Below, piece by piece: positions 22,111 to 35,020 of a DNA stretch of 64,000 nucleotides. The notes under the pieces were generated by a model. That model did not search any database and was not told the origin of the DNA. It saw only the letters and a program-made list of their open reading frames with translations. The stretch is from Eupeodes corollae (Eukaryota > Arthropoda > Insecta > Diptera > Syrphidae): the NCBI RefSeq assembly GCF_945859685.1, contig NC_079149.1, forward strand, positions 54,888,991 to 54,952,990, read 5' to 3'. Each line of letters starts with the position of its first letter. The stretch's first letter is position 1. A program made the position numbers and the translations under genes.

Positions 22111-24590
22111 ATAAATTTACAATGACATTTAATACTATTTCTAAGTATTTTAATTATGTTTTTTTTTTTTTTATTTTTAAATAACATTACGCATTAAGAT
22201 TTTGGAACCCGTTTGTTGCGGACTTCAAATTTATCCTGACCGAAAATTGAACTGCTTGATTTGAGTACCATTTCTGCGAAATTTCTCGCAAAATTTGCTT
22301 TAATTGAATCGTCAAGTCTACTTGCTCCCACTATAGTTTAAGACCTCCCAAGTTTTTGAGAATATTGCTCCCAATCAATCAATTTTGTTCAACTAAAACC
22401 TAAGTTACGTTAATTTGCTTGGGTTTGTATATTTTTATGGGAACCATTTACAATTTTTCCATCTATAACAAAAAATTGGACACACGACCATCCAAGAAAA
22501 CCCAAGCTGCGAAAGAAAAAACTTTTTAAATCAATTCCCAGGAAGATAATGATTGTTTCATCACTTTAAAGTGCACAACACTTCTCCATTACGCCTAAAA
22601 GTGATCTGTTTCCGCTTAAGGATGTGTTTATTTTTATCGGAAATGCATTTTCCTTTCAACAGGACACGAAGAACTCTTCTAAAGCGGGCTGTGTTAAAAT
22701 CTAGCTGCATATGCTTGGTAACGCCAAAAGCTTAACTTTATAGTTTTGCTACTTAATTAAGTTGCTCTGTGTCTTAAAGTCATTTTAGACGAATATCTTC
22801 TGGTTTGTGTAGATTTTCCCATTTGTATAGGGTTTTCAATAATAGGATGTTTCTCCATGAGTTTTTTTTTAAGAGAAATCAATGAATTAACTTCATTTTA
22901 ATGAAGAAAGTATTTCATTAACAATAGAAAAGGAAGTGGACCAAACGACCGCCACGACAAGCAAATTTAATGGAATCATTTTGTTTCAATTTGATATCTG
23001 TTTATTTTAAAAAGATTGATGTTTAAATGGTCGGCAGCTTTTCTAAAAAAAGATCTCAAGATTTTAGATTGCTATGGTTTCTTTTCTTTCCCTTCTTTAA
23101 ATATGCGTATGGTTTGTAGGATCCTGGCCAGAAGATAAAACTATTTTTTTTAATTCAAAGTTATTCAAAGTCTGAAATGTGGCATTTCAAACTTATTTCG
23201 TACGCAACTGCTTTGCTTTACTTAACTTCTATCAATTTTTGTATTTCTTTTCTCAATGCCATCAAGTATCAATTTAGGAATAACCAACTCCCATTTCAAA
23301 TGGCATCGACTCCAAGTCCATTTTCTTCTCTATTTTGTCCCATGATGTAGGTAAGGTATACAAACAACTATTATTTCCTTTTTCCTTGGGTTTTTCTCTC
23401 TTACTCTTCGACCATATTTGTTTCTCCTTTTTTATAATCTTTTTAGTGTCCCTGAAATAAATTCAACAGGATTTGTCATCCCCTTCTTTTGCAAAAAAAA
23501 ACATACCACTTCTTTCTCACTGCTTCACTCTCTCTCTTGATGACGATGACGATGATGGGGATGATGATGATGGGATTCGAGTAGCTCAGACGTAAAACCT
23601 AAGTGAAAAATGATGAAGACTGGCAATGGATATCGATGTACAGTACATTGGTAGTAGGTATAGAGTCATAGTGTACACTTGACGTTGTTCTGTGTCGTCG
23701 TAGTTGTCTGGTAATCACTTTTCCATCAAATGAATCAAAAACTCGGGCTTATGCTTGGGGATGTTTTCCTACCGTATTACACGATTTTTTTCTTTCTTTT
23801 CATTTTGGCTTGAAATAGCTAGCCCCACAATCACATAAAGCATATATGAATATAGATATGTATGAAGATGTATAGTAGATACACCATCCTCTCACAGGAA
23901 TACTGTTGTTTGTGTATTGATTTTGACACGCACCGTGCCCCCCTCCTCTTATATTGTTCCTCGTCGTTGACGGTGCCACTGCCACCCAGCACCCATTCCT
24001 GGTGTGTCACTCACTATACTACTAATCCAATCATGCCAATCGTTCCATACTTAGATTGGGATTTGGAGATTTACGAACGTCATTTTTTATTTCCTTTTTT
24101 TTTTAGGCAGGTATTATTATTTTCTCTACGCTCTTGTTCGTCCTTCAATCTTCTTAGCCTTTATTTTCATCCATCCTTTACGCACTTTGGAATTATTTCC
24201 TCTCTTTTCCTGCGATGATAATCATCAAGGGTACCTTTATGAGTTTGTACATCTAAACAAGGACTATAGAAATGGTGATCCTCTACCCAAACACCCAATA
24301 TCAGTGTCGGATTATCCAAGAAAAACCTATCTACGAGCTTGTATATCCTAAGGGGGGCTCTGCAAGTTCAAAATGGACCAACAGTTTTCTCAATAAGAAG
24401 TTTTCGAATATTCGGAACATAAGCCACTTACGAAATAGTAATTGGTGCGAAATGAAGAAAACATTGAAGCCAGTCAGTTATTCGAGAAGCCAATATCGAA
24501 AAAAGTTAAGAAATTTGGTTTTTACAAACTGAATTACTGTCGTCTTCTAGTCCTGCGTTTGGATTTGAGTAAACAAAGATTCATTTTAGA
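22111..24590. other. Unclassified sequence, partly pyrimidine-rich
   Basis: No mobile-element remnant was recognised. From about 23380 to 24220 the + strand is rich in C and T with a GATGATGAC-type simple repeat at 23538-23574. A pyrimidine tract followed by AGGCAG and GTATTA at 24110/24111 resembles a weak recursive splice site. The 118-codon + frame at 23862-24218 follows this composition and is not a convincing protein. Confidence 0.35.
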
Positions 24591-24599
24591 TTAAGAATT

Positions 24600-24805
24600 G
24601 AAAATCTTGTTTTATAACGATCCACAGTTTTGGATCAGCAGAATAAAACATAAACGAGATGCAAATGTTGAAAGAAACATATACTTACTTACAAAAATTC
24701 GCTGTTTGGTGCGGTTCTTGACGTGACGACATCTTCGGACCCTATTTCTTTACCGTATGTCAAGAGCGACGGGGTTTTTGGTATTTTGAAATAATTTGTA
24801 TTGAA
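24600..24805 (+). mobile_element. Mariner-type transposase fragment
   Basis: The + strand reads DPQFWISRIKHKRDANVER (near 24622-24675), a decayed match to DEAHFWLNGYVNKQNCRIW. After a shift it reads FAVWCG (24698-24715) and DIFGPYFFT (24728-24755), matching VWCG...IIGPYFFE. Only this central segment remains, without inverted ends. The first catalytic aspartate may be the D of DPQFW, but the motif is too decayed to be sure. Confidence 0.5.
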
Positions 24806-26620
24806 GTTTTATGGACGACGAGGAGGAGGTTTAACAGTTCTTCCCTTTCTCTGATCCCAATGATCTGAGACACACAACCATTACTATTAATTTTACTATT
24901 CGTATAAGGAACTCAAATTGGTTTCATTAAGCTTGGAAGAAAGTTTTAAGATTAATGTAGTATCACAATCGGCCTGAGTGAGTCTTATTTGTTTCCCAGC
25001 AGAGATACCCCCAAATTTTCGGAAAGTAATCAAACAAATACACTCCTTTTAAACCCCCCATACTATAACAAAGTTATATAAAATTTTCACTCACGTCAAT
25101 GAAACTTTTGTCAAGTTATTTCTGCGGTGATCATTCCTTTTTCGGCGCCGTTTTTTAACTCTTGGGGGTAGTGTTAAAAAATTAAGTGGCTTTTAAAAGA
25201 TTTAAGTAATTATTTAGATAATTTTAAACGACTTTAACATCTTTATATCTAATATATTTTTGTATGTTATATTTAATTCTTGTTCTACAATTGTTTTCTT
25301 TTAAATTAAAAAAATGTTCTCGGAAGACGGAGATTTCGAAACATTTTTAAGACTCAGCTTTGTGCAGAACAGTGCGATGTTTTCAGTCCCGAGTAAAACT
25401 CTTCGAAGAGCTGAATGGCGGAGAATATTACTCTAGGAAACAATTCGCTTCTTGGTTGAAAAGCTGAACAACTGCATAAGACCGAATTACAAATCGTAGG
25501 CTTAGTTTTCAACAGAATTGCATGTACTTTGTAAAGAGATATATTTTAGTTAATCTTATAAGAGCAGTGGAAAAAATAGTCCAGTCTAGAGTTGGGAATT
25601 CCAATAATAGGTCCTTTTAAGTTTGTTCGTTTCTTTTATTTTCACGAACTGTAACTGTTTAGAAATGTTCGGACACCCGTAAGGCACTACGCGATTTTCT
25701 AGTTAGCAAAACGAAAAGTATTCTAATATTCGAAAATTTCGAACCGTTGGTAAATTTAAATGTTAATCCCTTAACAAAAAGTTGTTCAACATTTTGCGCC
25801 AATGTTTAGAACTTATTCCAGCCCTGTTTGACAAAACAAAACAACCCCAACGCTCCCACTCCCACCCTTGCATAACATCAAGTTCGGTTTGCTGAACACT
25901 CAATAGGATGAGAGCGGATGTTCGACGGTAAATTGAAGACTTGAGATTGCAGATATGTACCGTACCTACGTCTCTTACTTTTTTGTTTTGTAATATTACT
26001 TGAATACCACCTAGGCTTACGCTTCAAGGAATATTCACAACAATAAAAAGACGAAATGACATACCTAACTAGATACCTAAAGGCGCGGGCGGGTGAGGAA
26101 TTTGAAAACCGTTGCGTTGATTGACGTCTCACATTTCTTTTGTTTCTCTCGTTCCTTACGATACGAACGATATAGAATAGAACCGAACAGAACAGAACAG
26201 AAGAAGAACAGAAAACATGCAAATGAATATTATAATTTTCTGTATAGAAGAGCTTAATTTTCCAATTCGATAATTTGATTGCGGTCAGCAAGAATTGAAG
26301 TGTATAAAGCTATATCTATGTACGCATATGTAAGTAATTTTAGTTGTGTTAGAAAATGTTCGTAGCAATCGAAGAAGCATCGTGCAGCCACAAACATTGA
26401 TCAGTTTAAGAAAATCAATCAATTTCGTGATTGAAATTGGTTACGTTCAAGCTAATAAAATTATAGTTATGATAGAATGACATGCATTTTTGATTTATTA
26501 GTACAGTTGATAAACGTTTATTGAAGGAAGCTTTGGCTAAAACAATGGAAACATTTCTTAATTTTTTTCGTACTCGAATAAAGCTAGCACGTAAAAACTA
26601 CTTACAATAACATCTTGAAA
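24806..26620. other. Unclassified A+T-rich sequence
   Basis: Contains the longest open frame in the window, 137 codons on the minus strand (25878-26291). Its sequence is low complexity, resembles no family I know, and partly reflects an AACAG-type short tandem repeat at 26180-26212. A 40-codon + stretch from about 25315 reads like protein but was not identified. Confidence 0.35.
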
Positions 26621-26624
26621 TCAT

Positions 26625-27290
26625 TTTAGTTCATACTGCATTATAGGGAAATATCCATAGATGAGGTTTTGAAAGTAGCGAAAAGTTCTCAATACCTGTG
26701 TTTTGTTGGAAAATATAGCATAGTAAGATTTTACACAAATAACCAAATAGCCCATTGATGCAGTAAATTGTTGCAAATCTATCTTCAAAATATCCAAATA
26801 ATGTTCTTTGTTTATGATGCCATCGATTTTTACTAAATACCCGATAGAGTTCCACGAGAAACAGCCCCAAGCCATCACCGAACCTCCTCCATGTTCCACT
26901 AACTTCTAAACTCGATGTTGTTGAAGTCCCTCTCGAGGAGACTTGAACAATTAAAAGCTCTACCATCCGTTCCTATTCTATTGACGTTCGTCTTGTCAGA
27001 CCAAATGACTTTTTTCCATTGGTCTATGGTTCATTGTCTGTGTTTTTAGCAAAAGCTAACATGGTCTTAATAATTTTCGCTGTGAGCAGAGATTTTCTTG
27101 GTTTCTCTTTAGTAGCTTATTGAGTGCCCGGCGCGCGTGCAGTCCATTAACTATCTGACTTTTCTATATTTTACCTGCTCAGGCGTTTTGGATACACAAC
27201 TTCAGACAGTAAGTAATCGTTTCCGTCCTTTTTTATTGATGGGAAATCGATATTTTTGCCTTTTTTGATGTTAAGCACATTTTAGTTTTC
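26625..27290 (-). mobile_element. Tc1-like transposase relic
   Basis: The minus strand, from 27240 down, reads GRKRLLTV near 27225 and LLTAKIIKTMLAFAK (27050-27100). IDQWKKVIWSDKTN and RIGTDGRAF follow (26950-27030), with the first catalytic aspartate in WSDKTN. Then come EHGGGSVMAWGCFSWN and KIDGIINKEHYLDILK (26780-26900), and IFQQNTG near 26705. The last is the second catalytic site, with asparagine where FQQDN is expected, so the copy would be inactive even without its frameshifts. Inverted ends were not recognised. Confidence 0.9.
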
Positions 27291-27750
27291 GAAATTTTTA
27301 ATAGTTTTGATATTTCACGCAATTATTCACCACTTTTTAGTAAAAAATAGGGCGGTCCACAATAAAAGTTTTAAAATAACTTTTATTTACAAGAAACTAA
27401 CAAAAATTATAATTATCTTAACTGTTACTTGTGGAATAATAGTAGAAAGTAGAGACTCAATGAATCTCTTGAAACTTTAACGTGCATAATTGGACACTTA
27501 CAAAATTGACTTGAGATGTTTTACAATATTAAATAAAGAAAAAAAAGAATAGAAATAAAAACACAATAATGATTTAACCTACCAAAGCTACTAACCTTAA
27601 GATACTTGGTAAATTATATCAGTTGTTTTGGTAAAATCACTTAAGTCAACAAAACATGAATACATTTATTAATTTTACTTTTTGTATTATTGTATATATT
27701 AAGCCTAAATTACTGAAAGCCATATCTTCATATCCTCCTTCAAACAAAGT
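27291..27750. other. A+T-rich spacer between Tc1 relics
   Basis: No coding remnant was recognised. It may include decayed ends of one or both neighbouring elements. Confidence 0.35.
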
Positions 27751-28110
27751 TTTCAAGTTTGAATCTAAAAGACTTAAGAGCTTTTACTTTTGAACACACA
27801 TTTACTCGCTATTTCAGGAGTTTTTCCAATTCTTCCCAAAAATGTTGCATTTTACTTAGGTCCAGAGATCTTGATAGGTGTAGAAGCCTATGTAAAATGT
27901 TATGCTTAACACATACATATATTGTAAACCGTATTTTTTGGTATTGTTGGTGTTTTCTTTAAAAAAAAGGTTCATATAAGTTTGTCTCTTCATAGTTTCG
28001 TCGGTAAAAACCAACTCACCCACATCTGCGGCAATCAAGTAGCCCCATGCCATAACTTCTCTGAAACCGTGCTAAACTGTAGCGGCCAGGTTAAATTTTT
28101 GTGGTGCTGT
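27750..28110 (-). mobile_element. Second Tc1-like transposase relic
   Basis: The minus strand reads HGFREVMAWGYLIAADVGEL and VFTDETMKRQTYMNLFFKEN (27950-28070). This matches the GGGSVMVWGC...GVG.L.FIDGTMN...YINIL.EN segment of Tc1 transposases. Near 27815-27850 it reads MQHFWEELEK, matching the NPIE.LWEELE segment near the third catalytic acid. The sequence between them, with the second catalytic motif, is scrambled. It differs from the neighbouring relic, so it is a separate family or insertion. Confidence 0.75.
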
Positions 28111-30635
28111 GCTAGACTTCTTCCACACAGTTATAAGCACAAATAAAATTAATTGACATTGACAAGTGTTTCTATTTTCTTGGCCAAATTTGTATTAAGC
28201 TTAAAGCAAATGAACAACATAATCAAAAATTAGAACACTATCAAAATGATTTACATTTAAATTAAATGGTTTTAATTTCTACAAGTTTATAGACTAATTT
28301 ATCAAAAATTAATCTTTGTTCCATAAAAAGCTGTATGTACAGGTGGATTCATTTGAATATTTATGCTTTCATAACTGTTACCTTTTACATATAATAATAA
28401 CAACTATTGTTGTCATTTATTTTTTAAAGTACATACATTTGTTTTGTTATAACACCGCATCGAAAAATGAGTATAATAGGTGCTCAAACGATTGCTAAAA
28501 TATAAATAATCAGAGGAAAGGATTCAAACCTGATAATTTTATAGGTTATAATAATCTACTTTTAGCCAGCAGTAACATGCGTCATGAATATCAAATAACA
28601 GGGAAATTATACTTTTATCTACATAGTATATTTCTTATCTTTTGGAACATGTGTGACCTAGAATAACATACGAGTAGATGTGTGTATAGATACAGATACG
28701 AACCTATGTCATTTTGACAGAGATATACCTACATTTTAAAAATGTATTATGAATAAATGTACCTGGGTATAGTGTGACATCAATATCAAAAAAGTCACCT
28801 AAAGCCAACCTCCATAGTATAAGTATATGGATTTTTAAATTGATATTATACTGCTTCCATTAGACCCTATAACAAACTGTTCTATAAAACATAAAGGGTA
28901 AATAATAATGAATTGCATAATTTGAGTATTTACCTTTTTATTCGTAGATATTTAGGTACCCATCAAAAGTGCTGTCTTGGCCTACATATATAACCAAAGT
29001 CAATTTGAATGGTACCTTAAATTAACATATACACTAAATAAAATATGTTAACTTGCATATTTTTCCCTTTAAGGATTTACACTTCCAGAAAAGAAAAACG
29101 AAAAACATATCTTATGCCACATCACGCAATAATTCTTTTTTTAAAAGAGGACATCGATAAAGTACAGGTGTTCAAATATCTTTTGCTTTATTGTTTGCAC
29201 TCATTGCATTTCAGACTACTTTTAATACAATTTTCGAAAGTTTCTGAAATCGTGAAATATTACTATTAAATAAAAAAAGGAGATATATTTTATAACAAAA
29301 AATTCTCCGCAGGTTAAACAAAATATAAGTTAATTAAGTTTAAATTAAGCACCAATAAAACTGGTCCCCAAGGTTTTCTTTCGCAACTGGCAATAAAATT
29401 GCACTTTTCCAAAGGGCTTTGGTGGCCTTAATTCAAATCCGACTTCAAAATGTATATATCACGTCAGGCTTTTGAGAAATTACTTTTTAAATTAAAAAAA
29501 AAAAAACTTTTTGAGGCTATCAAAATTTATAAAGTGGATTTTGTTGAAAAATAAAATCCGTGTTGGTTTTCAAAATCTAAAATCTTTTTATTTCATTTTC
29601 AAATGTTCAACAAATCTTCAGAAGTTGTTAGATTTAACCTGCCTTACAAAAATCTAAAAAAAAACGCTAAACAATTTATGCTAAAACGGTTTTCAACAGA
29701 AAAAGGCACACGGTTTCAATGTGAGTTTTGCTCTGTAACGAATCCGTTGTCCAAAAAATTCTTTTTTATCAAGTTTTTGGGATATATTCAAATAAATACA
29801 AATCTATCCTGTATCAGACCGCATCTTGCCACGGGTACTAAAATTAACTGCAAAACTTATTTATCAAAACTATACAAATATTTAATTCAAGGTTTGATAA
29901 AAACTTCATATAGAGTATTGTTATTCTAAAATACAAATTCTTGTTTTTGCTAAGGTAACAGTCAATCTAGCACTTCACTTCAAATCAGTTAAAATTAATT
30001 TAATCCTGTAATTTCTATCAGGTGTTTTTATACTTTTTATATACAACGGTTAAATATTGTGAACCAAACAGTAAACAATAAGTTAAAATAATAACAGTTT
30101 CTGAAGTGCATATAATCCTTAAAAATAACAGTTCGTTGTAGTTTACATGACAAAGGCATCATCGGTCCATTTTTCTTTAATAGGAAACTGGTGTAAACGT
30201 TACAGGTAAACAATTAGTGATTTTGAAAATTTTTCCGATTAAAAAAATAACACGGTAGTGTTCTAAACAGTACATGCAACTATCACTATATTGCGCTACA
30301 TTTTTGGTGACCGAATAATAACAAGTATTGGACTTGTAAGTTTCAACCTCGTTAGTGTGACATCTTTTTGAAGACGTACATCATATCTCTGTTCTTTGAT
30401 AATAAACTAGCAAACCAGCTTTACTATTAAGAAGACAAAATTCGACACTGTTATCGAAATAACACCGAGTATTATTTTAAACACTCAAAGTAATGGAATG
30501 TTTAAGTTTAAAAAGGCAAATCTTAGGTTTTTCAATTGAATTGATTGTATTTTTGTTTTTAATTTATATGCCGTTAAAAAACGTTATATGGAGAAATATC
30601 TTAAATTTGGTATAAAATATTGAACAAAAAAATGA
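28111..30635. other. A+T-rich intron-like sequence, nothing recognised
   Basis: The 108-codon + frame at 29603-29929 has lysine- and phenylalanine-rich composition typical of A+T-rich DNA and matches no family I recognise. No RNA gene or repeat family was identified. Confidence 0.4.
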
Positions 30636-30636
30636 T

Positions 30637-31640
30637 GCTGGGATGCGACCAACTATGATAACTTCCTAATCTGTCGATATCTCTAAAATAGATACAAAAT
30701 ATTAATGTCAACATTTTGTGTAAGATACAAAAATATTTGAAGTCAATAATACTTAATTCGAAAAACATTTGTTATCAGTTTTTCTTTGTTTTTTTTTGTA
30801 GAAAAGAGTTATCAATTTAATTTTACTAAAAAATTAACTAAAAGTTAAAAACTATATTTTGCATATAATAAAATAAGCTAGATTTTAAATCTTTTTATTG
30901 TTTCGAGATTTGTAGTCGAAAACCCCCATTTTAGTAGCATTTTTTTAGCGTATATTTATTTTAAAATTAAAATGCACGATACTTAAGCACTATCGAAAGA
31001 GTCTGATAAAAAACATTTCCTGTATTTTAAGATTTGAAAATGTAGCTGCAGAAAAGGTTGTTTTCAAAAATTTAAACTCAATTTGATTTCTCAAAAAATT
31101 GTATTTGAAGATCGTTCAAGCTTTTTTTTAAATTAATTTGTATGTACACAATATTTCAATTTAATTAGTTTAAAAATATTTTTCGTGTGTAATAATTCAG
31201 AGCTTATTAATTTTATATTATATTTCAATTTCGTAAACGAATGACCCAATTCCAATCAAAAATAAAAACAATGACATTTTTGATCATCAAATATTAATGA
31301 GGAAGTATAAGAGCTTGTGCAGACTAAAAATATTGAAATCGGCTGTTTAGTTCTTATCGTTCAATCGACCCAATGTTTTGGGCTGCAGTAGATAGACAGA
31401 TAAACAGGAGGACAAAATCGGGGGACCCACTTTTTTTTACTTCTCACCATCTTAAGCCATGTTTGATTAAAATACCTAACGAGTTGTAAATTTTGTACGA
31501 ATGCAAAACTTGCCATATATGTAGATAGTTCCTAAATACATGTCGCAAATAAAAACTGATAATTTGGTCTTGCTAAATGTCAAAAAGAAAAAGAGGCTGG
31601 GATGCGACCCACACTGATAACGTCTCATCTCGGCCATCCA
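30637..31640. repeat. 959-bp spaced direct repeat with dispersed repeat between
   Basis: GCTGGGATGCGACC followed by a TGATAAC-containing segment occurs at 30637 and again at 31596 in the same orientation. The similarity decays after about 45 bp. Between them, at about 31330-31560 on the minus strand, lies a second copy of the dispersed repeat found inside the Tc1-like element at 17.0 kb (GGCAAGTTTTGCATTCGT and the GTGGGTCC segment). The element class is unknown and no protein motif was found. Confidence 0.6.
31330..31562 (-). repeat. Dispersed unclassified repeat, copy 2
   Basis: The reverse complement aligns with 16999-17230 over about 200 bp: TTGCGACAT, TATATGGCAAGTTTTGCATTCG, TTTTAATCAAACATG, GTGGGTCC and TTGGGTCGATTGA. 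The order and spacing are the same. No open frame is shared convincingly, and class and ends are unknown. Confidence 0.75.
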
Positions 31641-31924
31641 TTTGACTTGTTTAAAACTTAAACAAAATATTCTTTACAGTATAATAGTTTTAGTTTTCGA
31701 TTGTTATTTTAAAAAACGATTTTCTCAAAATTTGACCAGATGTCGAAAAAACTATTTTTTAATGCACATTTTTTTTCAGATTTGATTTTTTATTTTTGAT
31801 TTTTCGGTTCATTCATAGAAAAAGCTCGTTAGTTGAATTTTTGTCGAATTCATATTATTTTGATATCAACATATGTTTTTTTTTTATCAAGGGGATATGA
31901 ATATCCTTATAATGATTATACACA

Positions 31925-32865
31925 GTGCGGGTAATAAGGAAGGGAGGATAGGATTTGAAAGGAGATACCGATACACATTGGTTTTGAATGCCTGCACATT
32001 GTAATGAGTGGAAACATTGAGTATGGTAAAGCATTCCACAGTCGTGTAGTGCGACTAAAAAAAGAATCTCTGTACTTTAAAGTACGACCGAAATTGAGCT
32101 CAAGGGTAAACTGATGGGCATTCCTAAAAGAACGGTTGAATGGTTTGAGAGGACGAATGCAACGAGCTATTTCATTAGAGCATTCCTTATGGAAGTAGCG
32201 ATAAAAAAATTTGAGACATGAAACCGACGGTGCTCGAGAGATGTAAAAGTTTCAGTTAGACAACGGTCACCTATCATTTTTAGACCTCTCTTGACCTCTC
32301 TCTCTGTCCAAGAGACTCAAATGGGTTATAGGAGCATCTGCCAACATATGGAAATTGTACTCAAGTTTTGGACGAATATAGGTTTATAAATTATAGCCGG
32401 ATCATAATGGATAAAATCCTTCTTGCATCGTCGGAAAAAACCTAAACACTCAGCAACAACAAGTGTTTGTAATGCACATACCTAGGACTGAAAGCTGTTC
32501 AGTCTCCTGACCAGTACCACTTATGGATAGTGGCATTGCTTTTCATAGGCTGCCGTTGGTAGTCTACATCCGAACAACAAGGATGAGAATCTTAAAACAA
32601 ATATGAAAAGCTGAGGGTACTGTCATTAGTGAAACAATTTAGTGGGTTAGAAGTTTCAGACAAAAGATCATTTATACAAATTTGGCAGAGCGTCGGAGAC
32701 AAAACGGAGCCCTGGGGAACACCAGCATTTATATTGTGGATATCAGATTTGAACCCGTCCAATACTACTTGAATTGAACGGTGCGAAATGTAATTCTAAC
32801 CCAACGAAGAAGGGATTTATCAATATTTCTATAAGTCAATAGCATAATTGCTTCCAGAAATATTT
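31925..32865 (-). mobile_element. Jockey-like LINE remnant
   Basis: The minus strand, from 32830 down, reads a RTVQFK/YWTGSN segment (decayed form of NRSIQVVLDGFKS). Then come a GVPQGSVL-equivalent region (near 32700-32725, AGGGCTCCGTTTTGTC) and a CQICINDLL reading near 32670. A SNPLN.F..DSTLSFSYLF segment follows (32560-32640) and then a SLGQREREV/SLLP region to about 32160. It ends with a SRNAHQFT-like segment (near 32125) and YRDSFF-like sequence (near 32070). Many shifts and stops are present. It belongs to the same family as the copies at 14 and 56 kb. Confidence 0.75.
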
Positions 32866-35020
32866 GGGTGAACCGACATTTTCACTTTGTTTTAAATTAC
32901 AATAGCAAAAAAAAAACAAAAAAATGCTTTCAGTTTCTTTTAATGTTATTATCTGTTAAAAAAGTATTAGAAGTCGATATCTCAATTGGTTCTTTAAATA
33001 TGGCCGACGACCAAAAAAGGTATCCAAAACGCACAAAACTAACGCACCTTGAGACCTTAAAACCTTGAGAAACGTAAACATTATTAATTTGACGAATTAG
33101 ACAGGCTTCAATGACTTCGTATAAAAAGCTAGAAAAATGTTTCAGTTTCAAAATATCCTAACATTTTTTTTTTCTAATTTCACTCAAAACATGAAATAAT
33201 TTCACATTCAAAATTTATTAATTTTCAATACATAGTTAAAAATTGCATTCCCTTTTTTTAAACACAATTAATTCTTAGGTAGTGTCGATAACAAATTATA
33301 ATATTAAACGAAATAAAAAGATAGCATGTTATGTATTTCTCAAGAGATGTGAAGTTATTTTCCATTTAAAGTTTATGTTTCCCATTTGAAATCATTTCTT
33401 GGAACCTTTCTGTGAAGTTATTTCCCATGAGTTTTCTTTTAACAAAAGTACGAACGTATGAATACAAACAAAATTAAACTAACTGGTTGAGTTCTCTCTT
33501 TAAGGAAGAATCGTTTTTTAAGGGAAATTCCTTAAACTAAGTTGTTTTGTAATAATCATCAAGCCTTTAATTTTGAAACTTTTGCTGGGGGAAAATTTGT
33601 ATAGCAATATGTTCCCACTTCTTCCAAGCCGTTGTATTTATTTTTGTACATAATTATACCATGTTTTGGAAAAAAATTTATGATTTGCTACATAAAATAA
33701 AATAAAGGATGGTCGAAAAAGCTAAAATAAGAGCTTATAGTAGGTGTTCAAGCCATCCTTTGAAATTACCTTAATGATTTACTGCGCGATAGGTTTTTAA
33801 TTACGGTTGATAATATTTTTTTAATAGCATTTTATTTTTATGCGTATTATGTTTTAGCCATTCAACCATTACCAAAGCAAACATTATTCTTTATACCCAC
33901 ATCCAACCCAAATGTCAGAAGAAACTGTGTTGTTTTCTCTGTTTTTTTTTTTTTTTTACATCAAAGCTGTACACAATTTAATTAAGCTTTGCCTTTCGTC
34001 ATCCATCAGATAAAGCCAATTTTTTTAGCATTCAATGATTGAATGAATAAAAAACAACAACAACAACATCAAAAAACATGTCATGATGGAGAATCCTTTC
34101 AATTGTGATTCGAAGCAGGATTTATACCATGTACATTTATATGTAGTGTAGGTTTGTATGCCAATACCCAAGATTTATAGTCCTTAGATTTTATTGAATA
34201 AATAAAGTTGCCATATCCGATATGTACATATGTATATATAAAAAACTTCACTTTCCAGCTTATATATTGTTTTCGAAAGGAAAATAAAAATTCATGTACT
34301 CGTGTTAGTCTTGACTATTCTGTTTTTTACGGACGTAATTCCACAGTTGGAAATAACTATTACATTGTTTATGCTGTTGGAATTGTTAAGCTAAAGATTT
34401 AAGTGTAACCTTATTCCTTTTTCGCATGTTTTTTATTTTTAGAGCAACTTTTTGGGGTTATAACACTAAGAATAAATAATTCTTTTTTAAGCCCTTAATT
34501 TTTATGAGTGCAGTATGCATAAATTATAACGTCCGGAAGTTATTATTATTTGGATTTTTGTTTTTGTATTCAAGTTTTTATACAAAGGAATTAAAACAAA
34601 ATGGGATTAGTTATACAAAGCTGATTCATTAACTCGATTAAATATTTAGGATAATTTTAAATCTCTGACCAATGTTTTGAAATTAATTTTTTAAATGTGT
34701 TTCAGAAATCGATATTTTTTACCGAAACAAATGGTTTTTCAATTGAGATTTGAGGCTGGCGGCATCATGGGTACATATTTGCTTCAACTTTAGCCAAGTA
34801 CCTACAAATACAAATTTGTTTAACTTCTTTTAGAAGTCCACGTCTCAAAATGGTATAGGTACTCTTTTAAAGTTGGTTTCAATGTTTAAATTTTATTCAT
34901 AATTTCTAAAAACTAAAAGAAACTATGTTTTTAAAGGGAGATAGAGTTATCGCGCGTTATTTCTTAGAATAAGTGCAACTTTGTTGATTAGGTTAAAGAA
35001 GCCAATAATGGCATTAAAAA
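32866..35020. other. A+T-rich intron-like sequence, nothing recognised
   Basis: Short simple repeats only (for example CAA units near 34050-34070 and a poly(T) run near 33940-33957). Confidence 0.4.

Noticed and set aside
23862..24218. 118-codon + frame
   Set aside because: Explained by a pyrimidine-rich stretch that yields Ser, Phe and Leu codons. No motif.
25878..26291. 137-codon minus frame, longest in the window
   Set aside because: Composition follows A+T-rich DNA and a short AACAG repeat. There is no motif and no plausible splice context.
29603..29929. 108-codon + frame
   Set aside because: Low-complexity lysine and phenylalanine content and no family resemblance.
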